From Clitoria ternatea (lineage: Eukaryota; Streptophyta; Magnoliopsida; Fabales; Fabaceae), in NCBI GenBank assembly GCA_037962975.1, contig CM075676.1, forward strand, positions 31,739,001 through 31,803,000: a stretch of 64,000 bases of DNA. Reading direction: 5' to 3'. The notes under the pieces are model-generated. The model had not been told where the DNA came from, did no database searches, and saw only the letters and a list, made by a program, of their open reading frames with translations. Both the position numbers and the translations under genes were made by a program. Shown here piece by piece: positions 9,937 to 21,651 of the stretch. How positions within the stretch are numbered: position 1 is the stretch's first letter; every line of letters begins with the position of its first letter.

Positions 9937-11180
9937 TGAAGACCATAAAGGATTTTGATAATGACAAAGACTAAATGCCAAAGATGAAGCATGAAGATTC
10001 AACACCAAGGCAGAATCATAGTAAGACTCTATTAAAGAAAAATATGGCCATTAAAAAAAATAATAATAATCAATGACTTAAGATTTTACCAAAGTCTGAA
10101 TTTTAATAATCGTAATTGATTATCTCAGTTAAGTAATCAATTACCAGGTCTAAAGACATTTTGAAATACAAAATAAAGAGATTTCAACGTATTAACTTCA
10201 AAAACTGATTCAAGTAATCGATTACGTTAAAACAGTAATCGATTACCATGTCTTAAAAAAAAAAGAGATTTAAAGCTTGGTTTTTAAGAACTGATTCAAA
10301 GTAATCGATTACCTAAAAAAGAGTAATCGATTACCATGTTTTGAAATGATTTAAAAGCCAATGTTTCAGCAAACGTTTAAAAAAACTGACCAAGTAATCG
10401 ATTACTTGGTTATTGTAATCGATTACATACTAACGGTCATGTTAAGATGAGGTTTTAAATTCACGTAATCGATTACATACTTATGGTAATCGATTACCGC
10501 CAGTTCAGAAAGGCTGAAACATTACATCTATTCGAGAAACACATTGATGAAACCTTATATCTTTTCATAAATTATTATTTTATTCAAGAGGTACCTTTTT
10601 GATTATTTTATTCATTAAATTCACACCTCTTGAAGGCCTCTCTAACACTATAAATAGGGATGCTCTTCATTTGCAAAAACACACCAATTCTTCCAACCAT
10701 ATTCTTCTAAGTAGAGTTTCTACTTATTATTGCTCTTCAATTTGTCCATATGCTCTAAATAAGAGAGTATTTCTTTGTTCACTCTACTACAAGTGTGAGA
10801 ATCTTGGTTGCTTGGGAAGGTGTCCCAAAGTATTGTATACAAGAGTAGTGAGACTCTTGGTGATACTTCACACAAGGGCAAGGTTGTGCCAAAGTGTGGA
10901 AGTACTAGTGTACTATTTTTGACAATAGTGGAATCCTCAAGGGTGACTTGAGAAGACTGGACGTAGGCAGTGGTTGGCCGAACCAGTATAAATACTATTT
11001 GCAAATTTCTCAACCCTACACTCTGTCTTTTATTTCAGATAATCTGTTGTGCACTGTCATACTCTTTTACACTTAATTACAACATAATTAAGAATTAAGA
11101 AAAGTGCGTTTAGAAATTTTAAAATTATCATAACTCAATTCACCCCCCCTCTCGAGTTATAGGAGGCCACTAGAATAACA
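9937..11180. mobile_element. Solo LTR inside antisense gene B
   Basis: The 1244 bp sequence starts TGAAGACCAT and ends AGAATAACA, flanked by a perfect 5 bp duplication AGCAG (9932-9936 and 11181-11185). It contains CACCCCCCCTCTCGAGTTAT near its end and pairs of GTAATCGATTAC palindromes (10214-10497), both common in soybean-type LTRs (from memory). No internal coding region remains, so it is a solo LTR produced by LTR-LTR recombination. It is younger than the gene it interrupts. Confidence 0.88.
10214..10497. repeat. Four pairs of GTAATCGATTAC palindromes, 21-22 bp phased
   Basis: The 12 bp palindrome occurs in pairs starting at 10214/10235, 10301/10323, 10393/10415 and 10465/10486. Start-to-start distances within pairs are 21, 22, 22 and 21 bp, close to two helical turns. 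A degenerate pair lies near 10114-10142. The regular spacing suggests paired protein-binding sites in the LTR. Confidence 0.8.
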
Positions 11181-13421
11181 AGCAGTACATATTGAAGACA
11201 GCATCCGGGCTGTGTAACGTGGTTGCACACCGGATAGATTGGGTGAAATTCCAAAAGAAGCGCCTATTCAGCTGGGTGGCTGAAGAATTTCGTGAAATAG
11301 CATCAGTTCACGCTCGAGAGGAGGGAGCGGAGTTGGAGCCGCGTTTCACGGTCTTCAAGAAGGACAAATACAAGAAGTGCTTCATGGTGATAGCTCCGTT
11401 GCCATCCGATCGAATTTGTCATACTCCGGACGAAAGGTCCTTGTATATGTATGACTTTTTATTTTTGAACCTTGGTGTGCGGTTTCCCCTTTCGAAATTT
11501 TAGATGGGGGTTCTGAGATTCCTGGACTGCGCTCCTTCACAGCTTCACCCCAACGGATGGGGATTAGTCCGTTCTCTTGAAGTGCTTGGGGAGCACTTTA
11601 ACTTCAAACCGACGGTGGCCATGCTCTTCTATTTTGCCCAAGTGGTCCGTCGTGCAAATAAAGAGAAGGGGGGAGTGAGCTTGATATCCCTCCGGACTCT
11701 CTCCAAGGTTATCAACTTTGAGGCGTACACTGACTCCGCCAAAGTTGATGGACATTCATTCAAGTCCTATTTCATGAAGATTAGCGTTCACCCTGATGAG
11801 TCAGTTTTTTGGTTAACTGAAGATGGGATTCCGAAGTTCCCAGTGGCTTGGACGCATGAGCACTTTTTGCTGACCTCCCAGGCGTACTACACTGAGGAGG
11901 ATGAACTAAGCCCGTCTTCAGTTTCCGTTCTTTCCGCCCTTCAATCCTACACCGCCTCACATCAATTTTTCTCTTGCAGGCGTTTGTTAGGATCGTGGTC
12001 TACCCGCGAGGAATATCTGCGTAATTTTCCTGCTATTTTCTATGTTTTATCATATCATGCCTTGAAGTCTTTGATTTCTAACCGTATTGTTTGGTTTTGC
12101 AGTTGAAATTGAAGCTGTGTCACCAGAGATGGAAAAACTGAAGGGGCTCAAAGCTGGAGTGAATTCCGTGGCAGCTGAAAATGACATTCAAGCGAAACGG
12201 AATTTGAAGAAAGCTACAGCTGAGACCATCATTTTAACCTCATCTGCTGGTGACGATATTCCCTTGCTAGAGGGCGGATCTGAGGGGGTTGCAGTTGAGA
12301 AGGTCGGAGAGAAGAAGAAAAGGATAAAACACGGTTCCTCAAAGACCTCGGATCGTCAACTCTCTCTGAAAAAACAAAAAATTTCAAGTGAGGGTGCTGA
12401 TCCGGAGCTTTCAAAGGGAAAGAAAGTGGAAGGGTCCGCTCTGGATGCAGGATCCACTCTGGATGCCCCCGGCGACGGGATCACTTATGGTGCAAAGCCA
12501 ATAACGACTTACTTTGCACCAAAAGTTACTCGCCCTCTTCAAAGTAACTCCGGTCTTGCACAATATCTGGTATACGAGGGTTCTGTTCCTGAGGGCGTTC
12601 CTGAGACTCCGTACAAGCTGAAGCCCTCATTGAAGAGCGATGAAGTAACCAAAGCTTGCGATGCCGGACAGAAGCACCTGGCAGAATTATCCGGGCTCTT
12701 AAGATCGGTTCGCAAGCTTTCAGAAGAGAATGAGAGGCTGAGCTTGTTGGTTGGCAAGGTTAATGACCTTAGCGTTACTGCTGCTAAGGATAAGGCAACC
12801 ATCCTTCGTCTAGAAGGTAAATTAGAAGCTTCCAAAGAGGAAGGATATAAGAAGGATGAAGAAATTGCCAGGCTGAAATATCTTGCCAAGGAGTTGGAGG
12901 CCCAAGTAGCTGACCAAAAGAAAATCAATTCCGACCTCCACTCTGGTCTTTGTGCGGAGAAGGAACGCTCTTCAAAGCTGGAAGAGGAGCTTAAGGAAGT
13001 TAAAGTTGTTTATTCTCGAGGAACCGAAGATTGGTCGTGTAAGGAGAAGGAGCTGCTCTCAAAGTTGGCGGACACAAAAGCAGAATTTGACGAGGCTGTA
13101 GATATGTGCGATCAAGCAGTCAAGGAATCCTTTGGGTTGGCTGTTCGTCAAATTCAATACCGGAATCCCAAGGTGAAACTTAATCTGAATGGTATTGATC
13201 CGTTCTATGAGTTTCATCAAGGGAAACTGGTGGCCATAGTTGATAAGCGTCATGAAAGTCCGCCTAACACTCCTTATAAGTTTGCTCCTTTACCTGAAGG
13301 CCAATCAATGGGACCTTCACTCCTGAAGCCCATAAGTACAGGAACAAGCTCTCGCACTGAAGAAGGCAAGACCGGAGGCAAAGGCGAAGGGAAAGAGGGA
13401 GATTCAAGCCAGAGAAAGTAG

Positions 13422-13989
13422 CGCCTTCCCTGTTTCCTTTTTCATTTTATTGATTCGAATTCGCTGTGTTCCGGGATCAGCTCCGGATTATTACACGAAT
13501 TGTAATTCTCATTAAATCAATAAAAGAGTTTTTTACCTCCATTCCTGTTTAGTGAAAAATAACTCTAATATAGGGATTGCATGTGTATTGTGTCATTCCG
13601 GATTTAAGTAATGAAGATCGGATTGTAAAGCACAATCTCCATACCGGTCTTATACATGCGAGATGAATTTCATAATAAGATCACCGCGTGTGAGGGAACA
13701 TATCATCATCACGAGATCGACTTAAGGGGAATGATTGTAAGATTGTTTCATCGAGAGTTCATTCCTCAAGATATTAGTTAAACCGTTGATGTTGTCCCCC
13801 AGTATCATTGGGTGATCAGTACTTTGAACAAACTCTGAGTGAGACTTTCACGTGAGAGTTCTTGAGAATGAGGATCTCTTCAAATATTTCCGACTGAGAG
13901 GTTTTGGGTGAATATGCCTCAGATTGTGGCATACCCGAGTGAATTATTTTTGTGTCGGAATTGATGAGTCAGAATTCAAAGCTATAAAA
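13422..13989. other. 3' flank of antisense gene B
   Basis: Non-coding sequence with a segment (TGTTCCGGGATCAGCTCCGGAT) matching the 3' flank of gene A, then AATAAA at 13519-13524. No gene is seen. Confidence 0.5.
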
Positions 13990-14545
13990 CTTCCAAATAA
14001 AGAACTTCACCAGAAAGTATTAATTTGGAGTTCAGTATAACTTACTTGTTGTGTTTGGAGTTCGGTTTGATCCTACAATCCACGTCGTATTTGGCGTTCG
14101 GTTTAATCCTACTAACCGTTCTTCAATCGGTCTTTTGGTTTTACCCAATGACGATTCTTCACCGACGTTTGGTTAATCCTACTAGTCGTACTCAGAGTTC
14201 GGTTTAATCCTACAATCTGAGCCTTCAACACGGGGTTCAGATCAGGGCTAATCCTGAACCTACTGCGCCCGTTACTTGGGGTTCAGCGTGGTCTTCAAGA
14301 AGAACCAACCTACTGCGCCCAAGCCTTCGCATGGGGTTCGGTTTGTGGCCTTGAAAAAGGACTAGCCCTACAACCCATGTCCTGAGGTTCGGTTTAATCC
14401 TACAACTTAGGTCTTCACCGACGTTCGGCCAAACCTACTAGTCGTACTCAGAGTTCGGTTTAATCCTACAATCCGAGCCTTCACCGGTGTTCAGCCAAAC
14501 TTACTAACCGTACCCAGAGTTTGGTTTAATCCTATAATCCGGGTC
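13990..14545. repeat. Degenerate tandem repeats with GTTCGGTTTAATCCTAC core
   Basis: About ten imperfect copies of GGTTTAATCCTACAA/TACTAG..GT separated by 30-60 bp, with CTTCACCGACGTT-type spacers. They lie between antisense gene B and pol and belong to the hypervariable 3' region of the element. No coding potential is supported. Confidence 0.65.
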
Positions 14546-14565
14546 TTCAATCAATTAGACACACT

Positions 14566-14700
14566 CGAGGAGTTACATCGTCAATTACAGAATGGGTAAT
14601 TGAGATCATCCGTCCTGAGTATGCTCTTGTGTGTTGCACATATTCGAGGAGTTACATCGTCAACTACAGAACAAGTAGCTAAGATCATCCGTCCTGAATA
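14566..14700. repeat. Two further dyad repeats after gene B
   Basis: Two units match the array at 8141-8888 in their conserved parts (GGAGTTACATCGTC and GATCATCCGTCCTGA), but the paired segments are different. The first has AATTAC/GTAATT with ACTC/GAGT outside. The second has ACTAC/GTAGC with TATTC/GAATA outside. The pairing is kept although the bases changed. Confidence 0.75.
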
Positions 14701-14923
14701 TATTTCTGTACACCGGATAAACTGAAAATCACAGCATAAGAAAAACTCGAAAGAGTTAAATTGTTGTGAGAGATTCTTATTAAATCAAAAATAAGAATTA
14801 CAATGAAAGCGTAGCTGGGAAAATAATTTCTCCAGTATTCAACCAAAAATGAGGATAGGAGAATGTGTATTATTCCAACAGCTAGCTATAGTAGATGCGC
14901 AAGTTTTGGGTGTTCCACTTGTT

Positions 14924-17900
14924 TCAGATTGGAGTGCCATCAAGGTTCTCAAGGCGGTAAGAGCCTTTGCCAGTAACCTCGGATACCCTGTATGGGCCTT
15001 CCCAGTTTGGGGCTAGTTTGCCTTGATGAGCAAATTTGTTCCCTATACTTGCTTTCCTCAAAACCAAATCTCTGACGTTGAAAGTCCTTGATTGAACTCG
15101 CTTGTTGTATCGGAGAGCAACTTTGGCTTTGATGGCTTGGTCCCTGACAAATGCATCTTCTCTGAGTTCTTGTATGACATCCATTTCTGACGCCAAATTA
15201 GCATTATTAGACGCTTCAGAGAAGTATTTGACCCTTGTGGAAGCAATCTGCAGTTCCACGGGTATCATTGCCTCTACCCCGTATGTCAGGCGATATGGGG
15301 ATTCGTTAGTAGATGAATGAGGCGTTGTCCGGTATGCCCACAGAACGTGGCATAACTGGTCTGTCCATCCGCCCTTGGCTTCACCAAGGCGTTTCTTTAG
15401 TCCTTTCAACACTTCCCTGTTAGCCACTTCAGCTTGGCCGTTGGTTTGGGGATGTTCAACGGATGAGAATATCTGGGTTATTCCTAACCCTTCGAGTAAA
15501 TCTGTGAATTTTCTATCCGTGAATTGGGTGCCATTATCTGTGACAATCCGTGCTGGGACCCCGAACCGTGTTATAATGTTTTCATACATGAAACGACGAG
15601 TTCGGGCTGAAGTAATATGTACCACCGGCTCTGCTTCTATCCACTTAGTGAAATAGTCAACCCCTACAATGAGATATTTGATGCCCCCAGGAGCAGTTGG
15701 AAAGGGGCCCAGAATATCTAATCCCCATTGATAGAAGGGCCATGGAACAGCGGATGTGAAGAGTTCTTCCGCCGGTGTGTGGTGAAGGTTAGAGAATTTT
15801 TGGCAAGCGTCGCATTTTTTGACGAAGTCAATGGAGTCTTGCTTCATCGTGGGCCACCAGTATCCAGCTCTGAGGATTTTTCGCATTAAGCTTCTTCCTC
15901 CGGCGTGGTGTCCACATTGTCCTCCATGCACTTCCTCCATTACATCTTGCACCTCATCCTCTTTGAGACAAATCAAATAGGGCACAGAGAGTGCCCTTCT
16001 GTAAAGATTACCATCAATCATAGTGAAATACGGTAATTCTCTCCTTAGCCTCGTCTTTTCCTTCTCATCTGTAGGTAGTTGTCCATCAGCCAAATAACGG
16101 ATGTAAGGAGCCATCCATGTATCCCCGTAAAGGGAGTTAGTCATTATGGCGTTTAGAGAAGGAAAAAGAGGGATGCTGGGCGACGTCAGTGTGCTTTGGA
16201 CCAGCGTAGTGGTGCTACCTGGTCGCTTGGTGCTTGCTAATCTGGAGAGTATATCCGCTCTTGTATTCTCTTCGCGCGGAACATGCTTGAATTCCACCTT
16301 CGAGAATTTCTCTACCAACTCCTTGACACAGTTCAAGTATAATTGGAGTTGAGGTTCGCGAGCTTGATAATCTCCTAAGATTTGCGAAATCACCAGCTGT
16401 GAATCACTGCAGAGCGTCGCCTCAGAAGCTCCGATGTCAATTGCAGCTCTCAGTCCGGCCAAACAAGCCTCGTACTCAGCTTGGTTGTTGGATGTTTTGA
16501 AATTGAAACGAAGGGAGATTTCCAGGTGTACTCCGTCGTCACTTTCTAGAACTACACCCGCTCCAGAGCCTCTTTGGTTCGATGAACCATCAACGTAAAT
16601 GGTCCAATGGACACAAGGGGAATCTGGGTCAGTCCCTGTCATTTCCACAACAAAATCAGCCAAGAATTGAGCTTTGATAGCGCTTCGGGGTTCATAGGAT
16701 ATATCAAACTCAGATAGTTCAATAGACCATTTGATCATCCTCCCAGCGAGATCGGGCTTGATTAAGACAGAACGGAGTGGCAAGTCCGTTCTCACTATGA
16801 TTGGATGGGCGTGAAAGTACGGACGCAGCCGTCGAGAGGCCCAAACAACAGCGAGGGCGGCCTTTTTGATTTTTTGATACCGGATCTCAGCACCTTGCAA
16901 GGTTTTGCTAATGAAATAGACCGGTCTCTGTCCATCGGGAGTTTCTTTTATCAAGGCAATGCCCAAAGCTTCATCTGAAATAGCCAAGTACAGAATGAGT
17001 GTATCTTCGGGGTCAGGCTTCGTGAGAATGGGAGGTTTGGATAACACCTCGTTAAGCTCTTGGAAAGCTTTTTCTTGTTCCTGTCCCCACTCAAATTTCT
17101 TGGACTTTTTCAGTATCCTATACAGGGGGAGCGACCTGTGAGCCATCTTTGGCATGAATCGTGCCAAAGCTGCTACCTTGCCATTCAGGGATTGGACTTC
17201 TCTGAGATTCTTTGGACTCTGTATGTCTAGAATCGTTTGACATTTCCCTGGATTGGCTTCGATACCTCGTTGAGTTAACATGAATCCCAAGAATTTCCCA
17301 GCAGGGACAGCAAATGTGCATTTCATTGGGCTCAGCCTCATGTTAAATTTTCTCAAACGGGTGAACACTTGGCGTAAATCTTCGACATGATCGCCACCAA
17401 CCGGTGTCTTTGCTATTATATCGTCAATGTATACTTCAACAAGTTTGGTGTGCATGCCTTCGAAAACCTTGTTGATCATGCGCTGATATGTTGCCCCAGC
17501 GTTTTTCAGGCCAAAGGGCATGACTTTATAACAAAAGACACTACGATCATTTATGAAAGTTGTCTTCTCTTGATCCTCTTCGCACATCGGAATTTGGTTG
17601 TAACCTGAATAAGCGTCCATGAAGCTCAGGTATTGATAACCAGAGGAATCATCCACCATCCGATCTATATTAGGAAGAGGATAAGGATCTTTTGGACAGC
17701 AGCGGTTGAGGTCCACGTAGTCAACGCACATTCTCCATTTACCATTGGATTTATGGACCATCACCACATTCGAAAGCCAAGAGGAATACCGGATTTCCTT
17801 GATAAATCTGGCCTTCAGCAACTCCTCAGTTTGCTGGCAAGCTGCCTTTTGTTTCTCTGGGCCCAATCGTCTTTTCTTTTGGGCCACCGGTTTCGTCTCT

Positions 17901-18640
17901 GGATAGACGGATAATTTATGACAGCAGAATTCAGGGTCTATGCCTGGCATATCGGCTGCAGTCCATGCGAAGAGATCTTTAAACTCTTGCAGGAGCATCA
18001 GTAGTCGTTGCTCCATTTCTGTATCTAGCTTGTCGTTGATATGGGTGATCTTTTCTGGAGAATCTCCCAAGACGATGTCCCTGGAACTTCCATCCGGTGT
18101 GGGCTTTAACGGGTTGAGCGGATCAATGTTCAAATCCGCCCTAGGGTCCAGGTCGACAAGGCTTACAGATCCAGCAGCTGCTCCAGCATCATTGAGTTTC
18201 CTCTTTTTATTGGAGGCGTCCAGCTTCGTCATGTTGAGGCTGAGGTTATAGCAGTACCTAGCCATCTCTTGATCACCCCAGATTGATGAAACAACATTAT
18301 CCTTATCAATAAACTTGATAAGGAGATGTGGGGTTGACACAACTGCCTCCATTGCATTTAGAGTAGGGCGGCCTATGATGTCGTTAAATGGTGATTTGAC
18401 ATCAATCACCAGCACTCGAGATTTGACCGTTCTGGCCCCTGGCTCGCCTTCAAACGAGATAAGGGTGTCAAGATACCCTTTAGTTGGCTGCTTTGCACCG
18501 TTGAAAGCTGTTAGTTCCTGCGTATAAGGTTGTAAGTCTGAGTCTTTAAAACCCATTCTTTCAAAGCAATTATAGAAAACAACATCACAGGAACTTCCCT
18601 GGTCAACAAGGATTCTTCGGACGTCCTTGTTGGCTATCAC
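14924..18640 (-). pseudogene. pol: Tat-lineage pol: protease, RT, two RNase H domains, integrase
   Basis: This 1238 aa reading frame replicates and inserts the element. An aspartic-protease motif LVDQGSS is at residues 11-17. RT follows with DLNRCCPKDPYPLP (310-323) and the YIDD active site (404-407). A gypsy-type RNase H is at about 540-640. A second, archaeal-like RNase H begins at IYVDGSS (681) with YEACLAGL and LCSDSQ, a Tat hallmark. Integrase has an HHCC finger (HH 911-912, CDAC 943-946), then WGLDILG and TDNGTQF near 1035. No chromodomain is present. A TGA at 14921-14923 cuts off about 14 final residues that remain readable beyond it (to about 14881). The frame differs from gag: a single-base shift lies near 18690. 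Probably inactive. Confidence 0.93.
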
Positions 18641-18651
18641 TGTAGTGATGA

Positions 18652-20352
18652 CTACAGCATCGTCACCACCAGGAATAGTGGGCCAAAATCCTCATCGGAG
18701 AAAGAGATTATGGGAGCCTCAATCCCTTCTCTGTAAGGGCGATTGTCTTTGACTTTCCCTTGCACAGATAGAATCATTCTGTGATGATTCTTACGGGCTG
18801 TAATTGAAGCTCCTCCTCCAGCAAATCCTCCAGCAATCATGTCAATAACTTCACGTCGGCCCTGACGTTGTTGCTGGGGCAGGCTGTCTCTTTGCGCTGC
18901 ATTATCAGTCATCACACCTTTTTGCTTTTCTGCAGCAGAGAACTTTCGGACCGGATTGCCGTTGTTGTCATCCCCGTCGTCTGGATCTCTTTCTCTCTTC
19001 TCATTCCGTTCTACCCTGTCAAGAGATTTTTCTTTGAACAGGTACTGCTTCAATTTGCCTTCTCTAATTAGCGTCTCAACCGCATTCTTTAGAGCTTGGC
19101 ATTCATCAGTGGAATGACCATTTTGTTCATGAAAATCGCAGTACTTACGGGAATTTCCTGGTCTTTTCATAGGGGCTGGTCTCCTGATGCCATATGTGCT
19201 GAAAACTGGCCATCCGACCTCTCTCAAAATCTGAGATGGTCTAGCAGATAACTGTGCATAATGGCTGAAGGAATTGACATGCTTTTCTCGAGGTCGAGGA
19301 GGGTGGTTATTAACCTTAGGATTGGTGAATGGCCTCTCCATGCGTTCTGACCTCGTCTTCTCCTTACCCTTCTGGGTTTGGGGAGATGGTGTTGGTGGCT
19401 TTTTCTTTGCAGCCATTGCCTCCAAGTACATCTCTATGCTCACGTACTTTGAGGCTTTTTTCCTGAACTCCTCAAAAGTTGCTGGAGGGCTCTTTGCTAA
19501 TGAAAGAGCGAAAGCTGATCCTGGCTGCAATGCCTCAATAACGATATGCAATTTGATAGATTCTGTGAGGTTAGGAACCAGGGCTGCTTCCTTATAAAAC
19601 CTCTTCAAAAAATCTTTTAAGCCCTCTGTTTCACCTTGCTTAATCTGAGCCAAGGTATGAGACGTCTTGGGTACGTCTCTGGAGATGACAAAGTGGGTTT
19701 CAAAGGCAGCTGCCATTTCCGTCCAAGAATCTATGGATCCAGAAGGCAAGCCTTTAAACCACCCGAGGGCCTCCTCAGACAATGTTCGAGGGAACATTCG
19801 GCACATCACGTCTTTATCAGCCCCCAAGTACATGGCTTCAAACACATAAGCATCAAGGTGCTTAGTTGGATCAGTTTCACCATTATACTTTTCGATGGAA
19901 AGTGGTTGAGTAGTTTGAACGTGCTTGGGGATGCTGATGCCCATAAGTCTCCTTGAAAAAGGAACCTTCAGATTGTAAGACAATGGGGGTGCTGTTGCTG
20001 AATCTCTCTTCCTTCGGGAAGCTGCATCCTCAGAATCGCGAGTCTGTTCTCCCCCCTCAAACGTAGGGATATTTGAGTACTGAAGAGTGGTGGACTTTTC
20101 ACCATCAGTTGTGTGGGGAGTGTTTCGCGTACGAGATGATTCTTTATCCTCGCTTTGCCTTTTTTCTCTTCACAATTCAGCGAGTTCTCTCTGAAGTTGT
20201 TTGATCAACTCATCGCGAGGATCAGGATCAGACACTGTTACTATCTTCTTTGAGCTGCCCCCATGAGAATCAAAGTTGAGTTTTCTGAAGGCGTTAGGAT
20301 TGGTTCTGCCTTCAGCTTGATTCTCCATGAAGTCTTGTGCTTCGCCTTCCAT
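18652..20352 (-). pseudogene. gag: Tat-lineage gag with one internal stop
   Basis: Gag forms the particle that packages element RNA. The frame opens at an ATG at 20352 just inside the primer site. It is interrupted by one TGA (about 20167-20169, where CGA would fit) and continues in the same frame to 18652. The retrotransposon gag domain lies at about 19500-19900 (ALGWFKGLPSGSIDSW...FLKRFYKEA). A C/H-rich motif CDFHEQNGHSTDEC is at about 19110-19150. Near 18690 the frame is lost just before the protease, where the other frame becomes readable. That may be a decay indel or a programmed shift; the nearby stops favour decay. Confidence 0.85.
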
Positions 20353-20399
20353 TGTGGATTACCTGCTCTGTCAAAGGATATGGGAATAACTTTATCGTG

Positions 20400-20417
20400 T
20401 CCCACTGGGCGTGCCAA
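20400..20417 (-). other. Primer binding site of the Tat element
   Basis: The minus strand reads TTGGCACGCCCAGTGGGA immediately after the 5' LTR ends, the position of the tRNA primer site. I do not assign the tRNA with confidence. Confidence 0.6.
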
Positions 20418-21147
20418 TGATCTGTCCTGAACCGGGGTCTAGAGATCCGGACTCAGACCAGTCACAAATAGTATGTAAATACTGTATAGAAGACCGGATG
20501 TATGTGTATCCGGTGTAGGTATCTGTTGTCCTTGAGTGAGGAGAGCGGATTGGGCGTTCTAGAGATCCTTCACACCGACCTAACGCGTTGAAGTGGGCGA
20601 ATGGTGGTGTCACCTGCAAAGATTCTCCGACGCTCAAGTCAGTGATTATATTCCAAGTAAGGAATGTATTCAGAGAGTAATCAGTCGTAAAAAATGAGCT
20701 GAAGATCCCCCACTTCAATCATGAAGTGAGTTCATATACCTGATTGGCTTGATTAACGAGGATTCGTTGGTGGGGAACCACCAACTCCCATTAGCATTAT
20801 TATATTGCACACTTACCTGCATGATTGGGTCAAGTGGCTATTTTATATTGAGCATAGAGAATGTAGACTAGAATTAGGGAACAAGTTGACCATTCCCGTG
20901 AGCAGGATTTGGCTCGTAGTGCAGGGAATTATTGATCGATCCCTGTAGCAACAATCCTTGTCTTTTGCACAGTGACGTGTGTATTATCCAATGTCATGGT
21001 GTTATCCTGAACAACCGGTATAGGGAGAACGCCTGATACGGAATTACAGTCCGGATGTATACCGATGACACCGGTTACACGTAGATGTCTTATCAAAGAC
21101 GTTGAAATATGTATAGCAGATCGGATACCGGTATTGAGACCGGATCA
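20418..21147 (-). repeat. 5' LTR of the Tat element
   Basis: 730 bp, right copy, 5' with respect to gag-pol. It ends at 21147 followed by the ATATT target duplication. Confidence 0.95.
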
Positions 21148-21152
21148 ATATT

Positions 21153-21651
21153 AAACTAAAAAAATACTACATAAACATTAAAAGTAGTGAAAATAGTCTC
21201 GATTTTACCAGAAAATATAGGTGTGATGGATTAAATTAACTTTTATGAAGTAATTAAATATATGACGGTTTTAACCATTTTTTATATATAGAAATATGAA
21301 GAGATAAAACACAAATTAAAATTAAAATCATGATGTGAATCATCTGATTCGAATAGAATTCTCTTAAAAAATGAGTATATGTGGTTAAAAAATTAAAATT
21401 AAAAATTTTTGGATATTTTTAAAAAAAATAAGAAAATCATTTGGTAACTTGTTTTTTATCGGTTATTTTAAAAACTAATAAATAAAATTTTTTAAAAAAA
21501 AACTTAAGACTAGAAACGGCTTATAAATATTTTCTAACGCGTGTTTTTAAAACAACTTTTTCAAAAATTAAATTTTTAAAGATAAATTTTATTGAATTCT
21601 TTAAATATTGTATATACGACATATGTGATTTACTTCAACTAATTTTTAAAT
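21153..21651. other. AT-rich spacer
   Basis: About 500 bp of AT-rich sequence between the Tat element and the MULE, with runs of A and T. Nothing recognisable. Confidence 0.5.

Larger units (their letters stand above)
9607..13421 (+). pseudogene. Antisense retrotransposon gene B, interrupted
   Basis: This is a diverged paralogue of gene A (roughly two thirds identical in the shared domain by eye). The first 110 codons (9607-9936) encode a Ser/Arg/Gly-rich N-terminus absent from A. A 1244 bp solo LTR then interrupts the frame, which resumes at 11186 in the same phase. A stop TAG at 11501-11503 stands where gene A has CAG. Exon 1 continues to 12020 with the CAPSQLHPNGWG, EVLGEHFNF and VVRRANK motifs. 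The intron is 12021-12102, and exon 2 (12103-13421) has basic motifs (GEKKKRIKH), a coiled coil (about 12710-13110) and the FGLAVRQIQYRNP..GIDPFYEFH end. An AATAAA follows at 13519. Function unknown. Confidence 0.75.
3648..21147 (-). mobile_element. Complete Tat-lineage Ty3/gypsy LTR retrotransposon, 17.5 kb
   Basis: Two LTRs of exactly 730 bp (3648-4377 and 20418-21147) both start TGATCTGTCC and end CCGGATCA on the plus strand. They are flanked by a perfect target duplication ATATT (3643-3647 and 21148-21152). On the minus strand the order is 5' LTR, primer site, gag, protease-RT-RNase H-RNase H-integrase, then a 10.5 kb region with two antisense genes, a purine tract and the 3' LTR. The second RNase H domain and the extra antisense genes between pol and the 3' LTR are hallmarks of the Tat lineage. 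By hand the LTRs differ at about 11 of 730 sites, all transitions, so the insertion is fairly recent. Both gag and pol carry stops. Confidence 0.93.

Noticed and set aside
15102..18527. Plus-strand open frames over pol
   Set aside because: Shadow frames of the minus-strand polyprotein, which has clear catalytic motifs.
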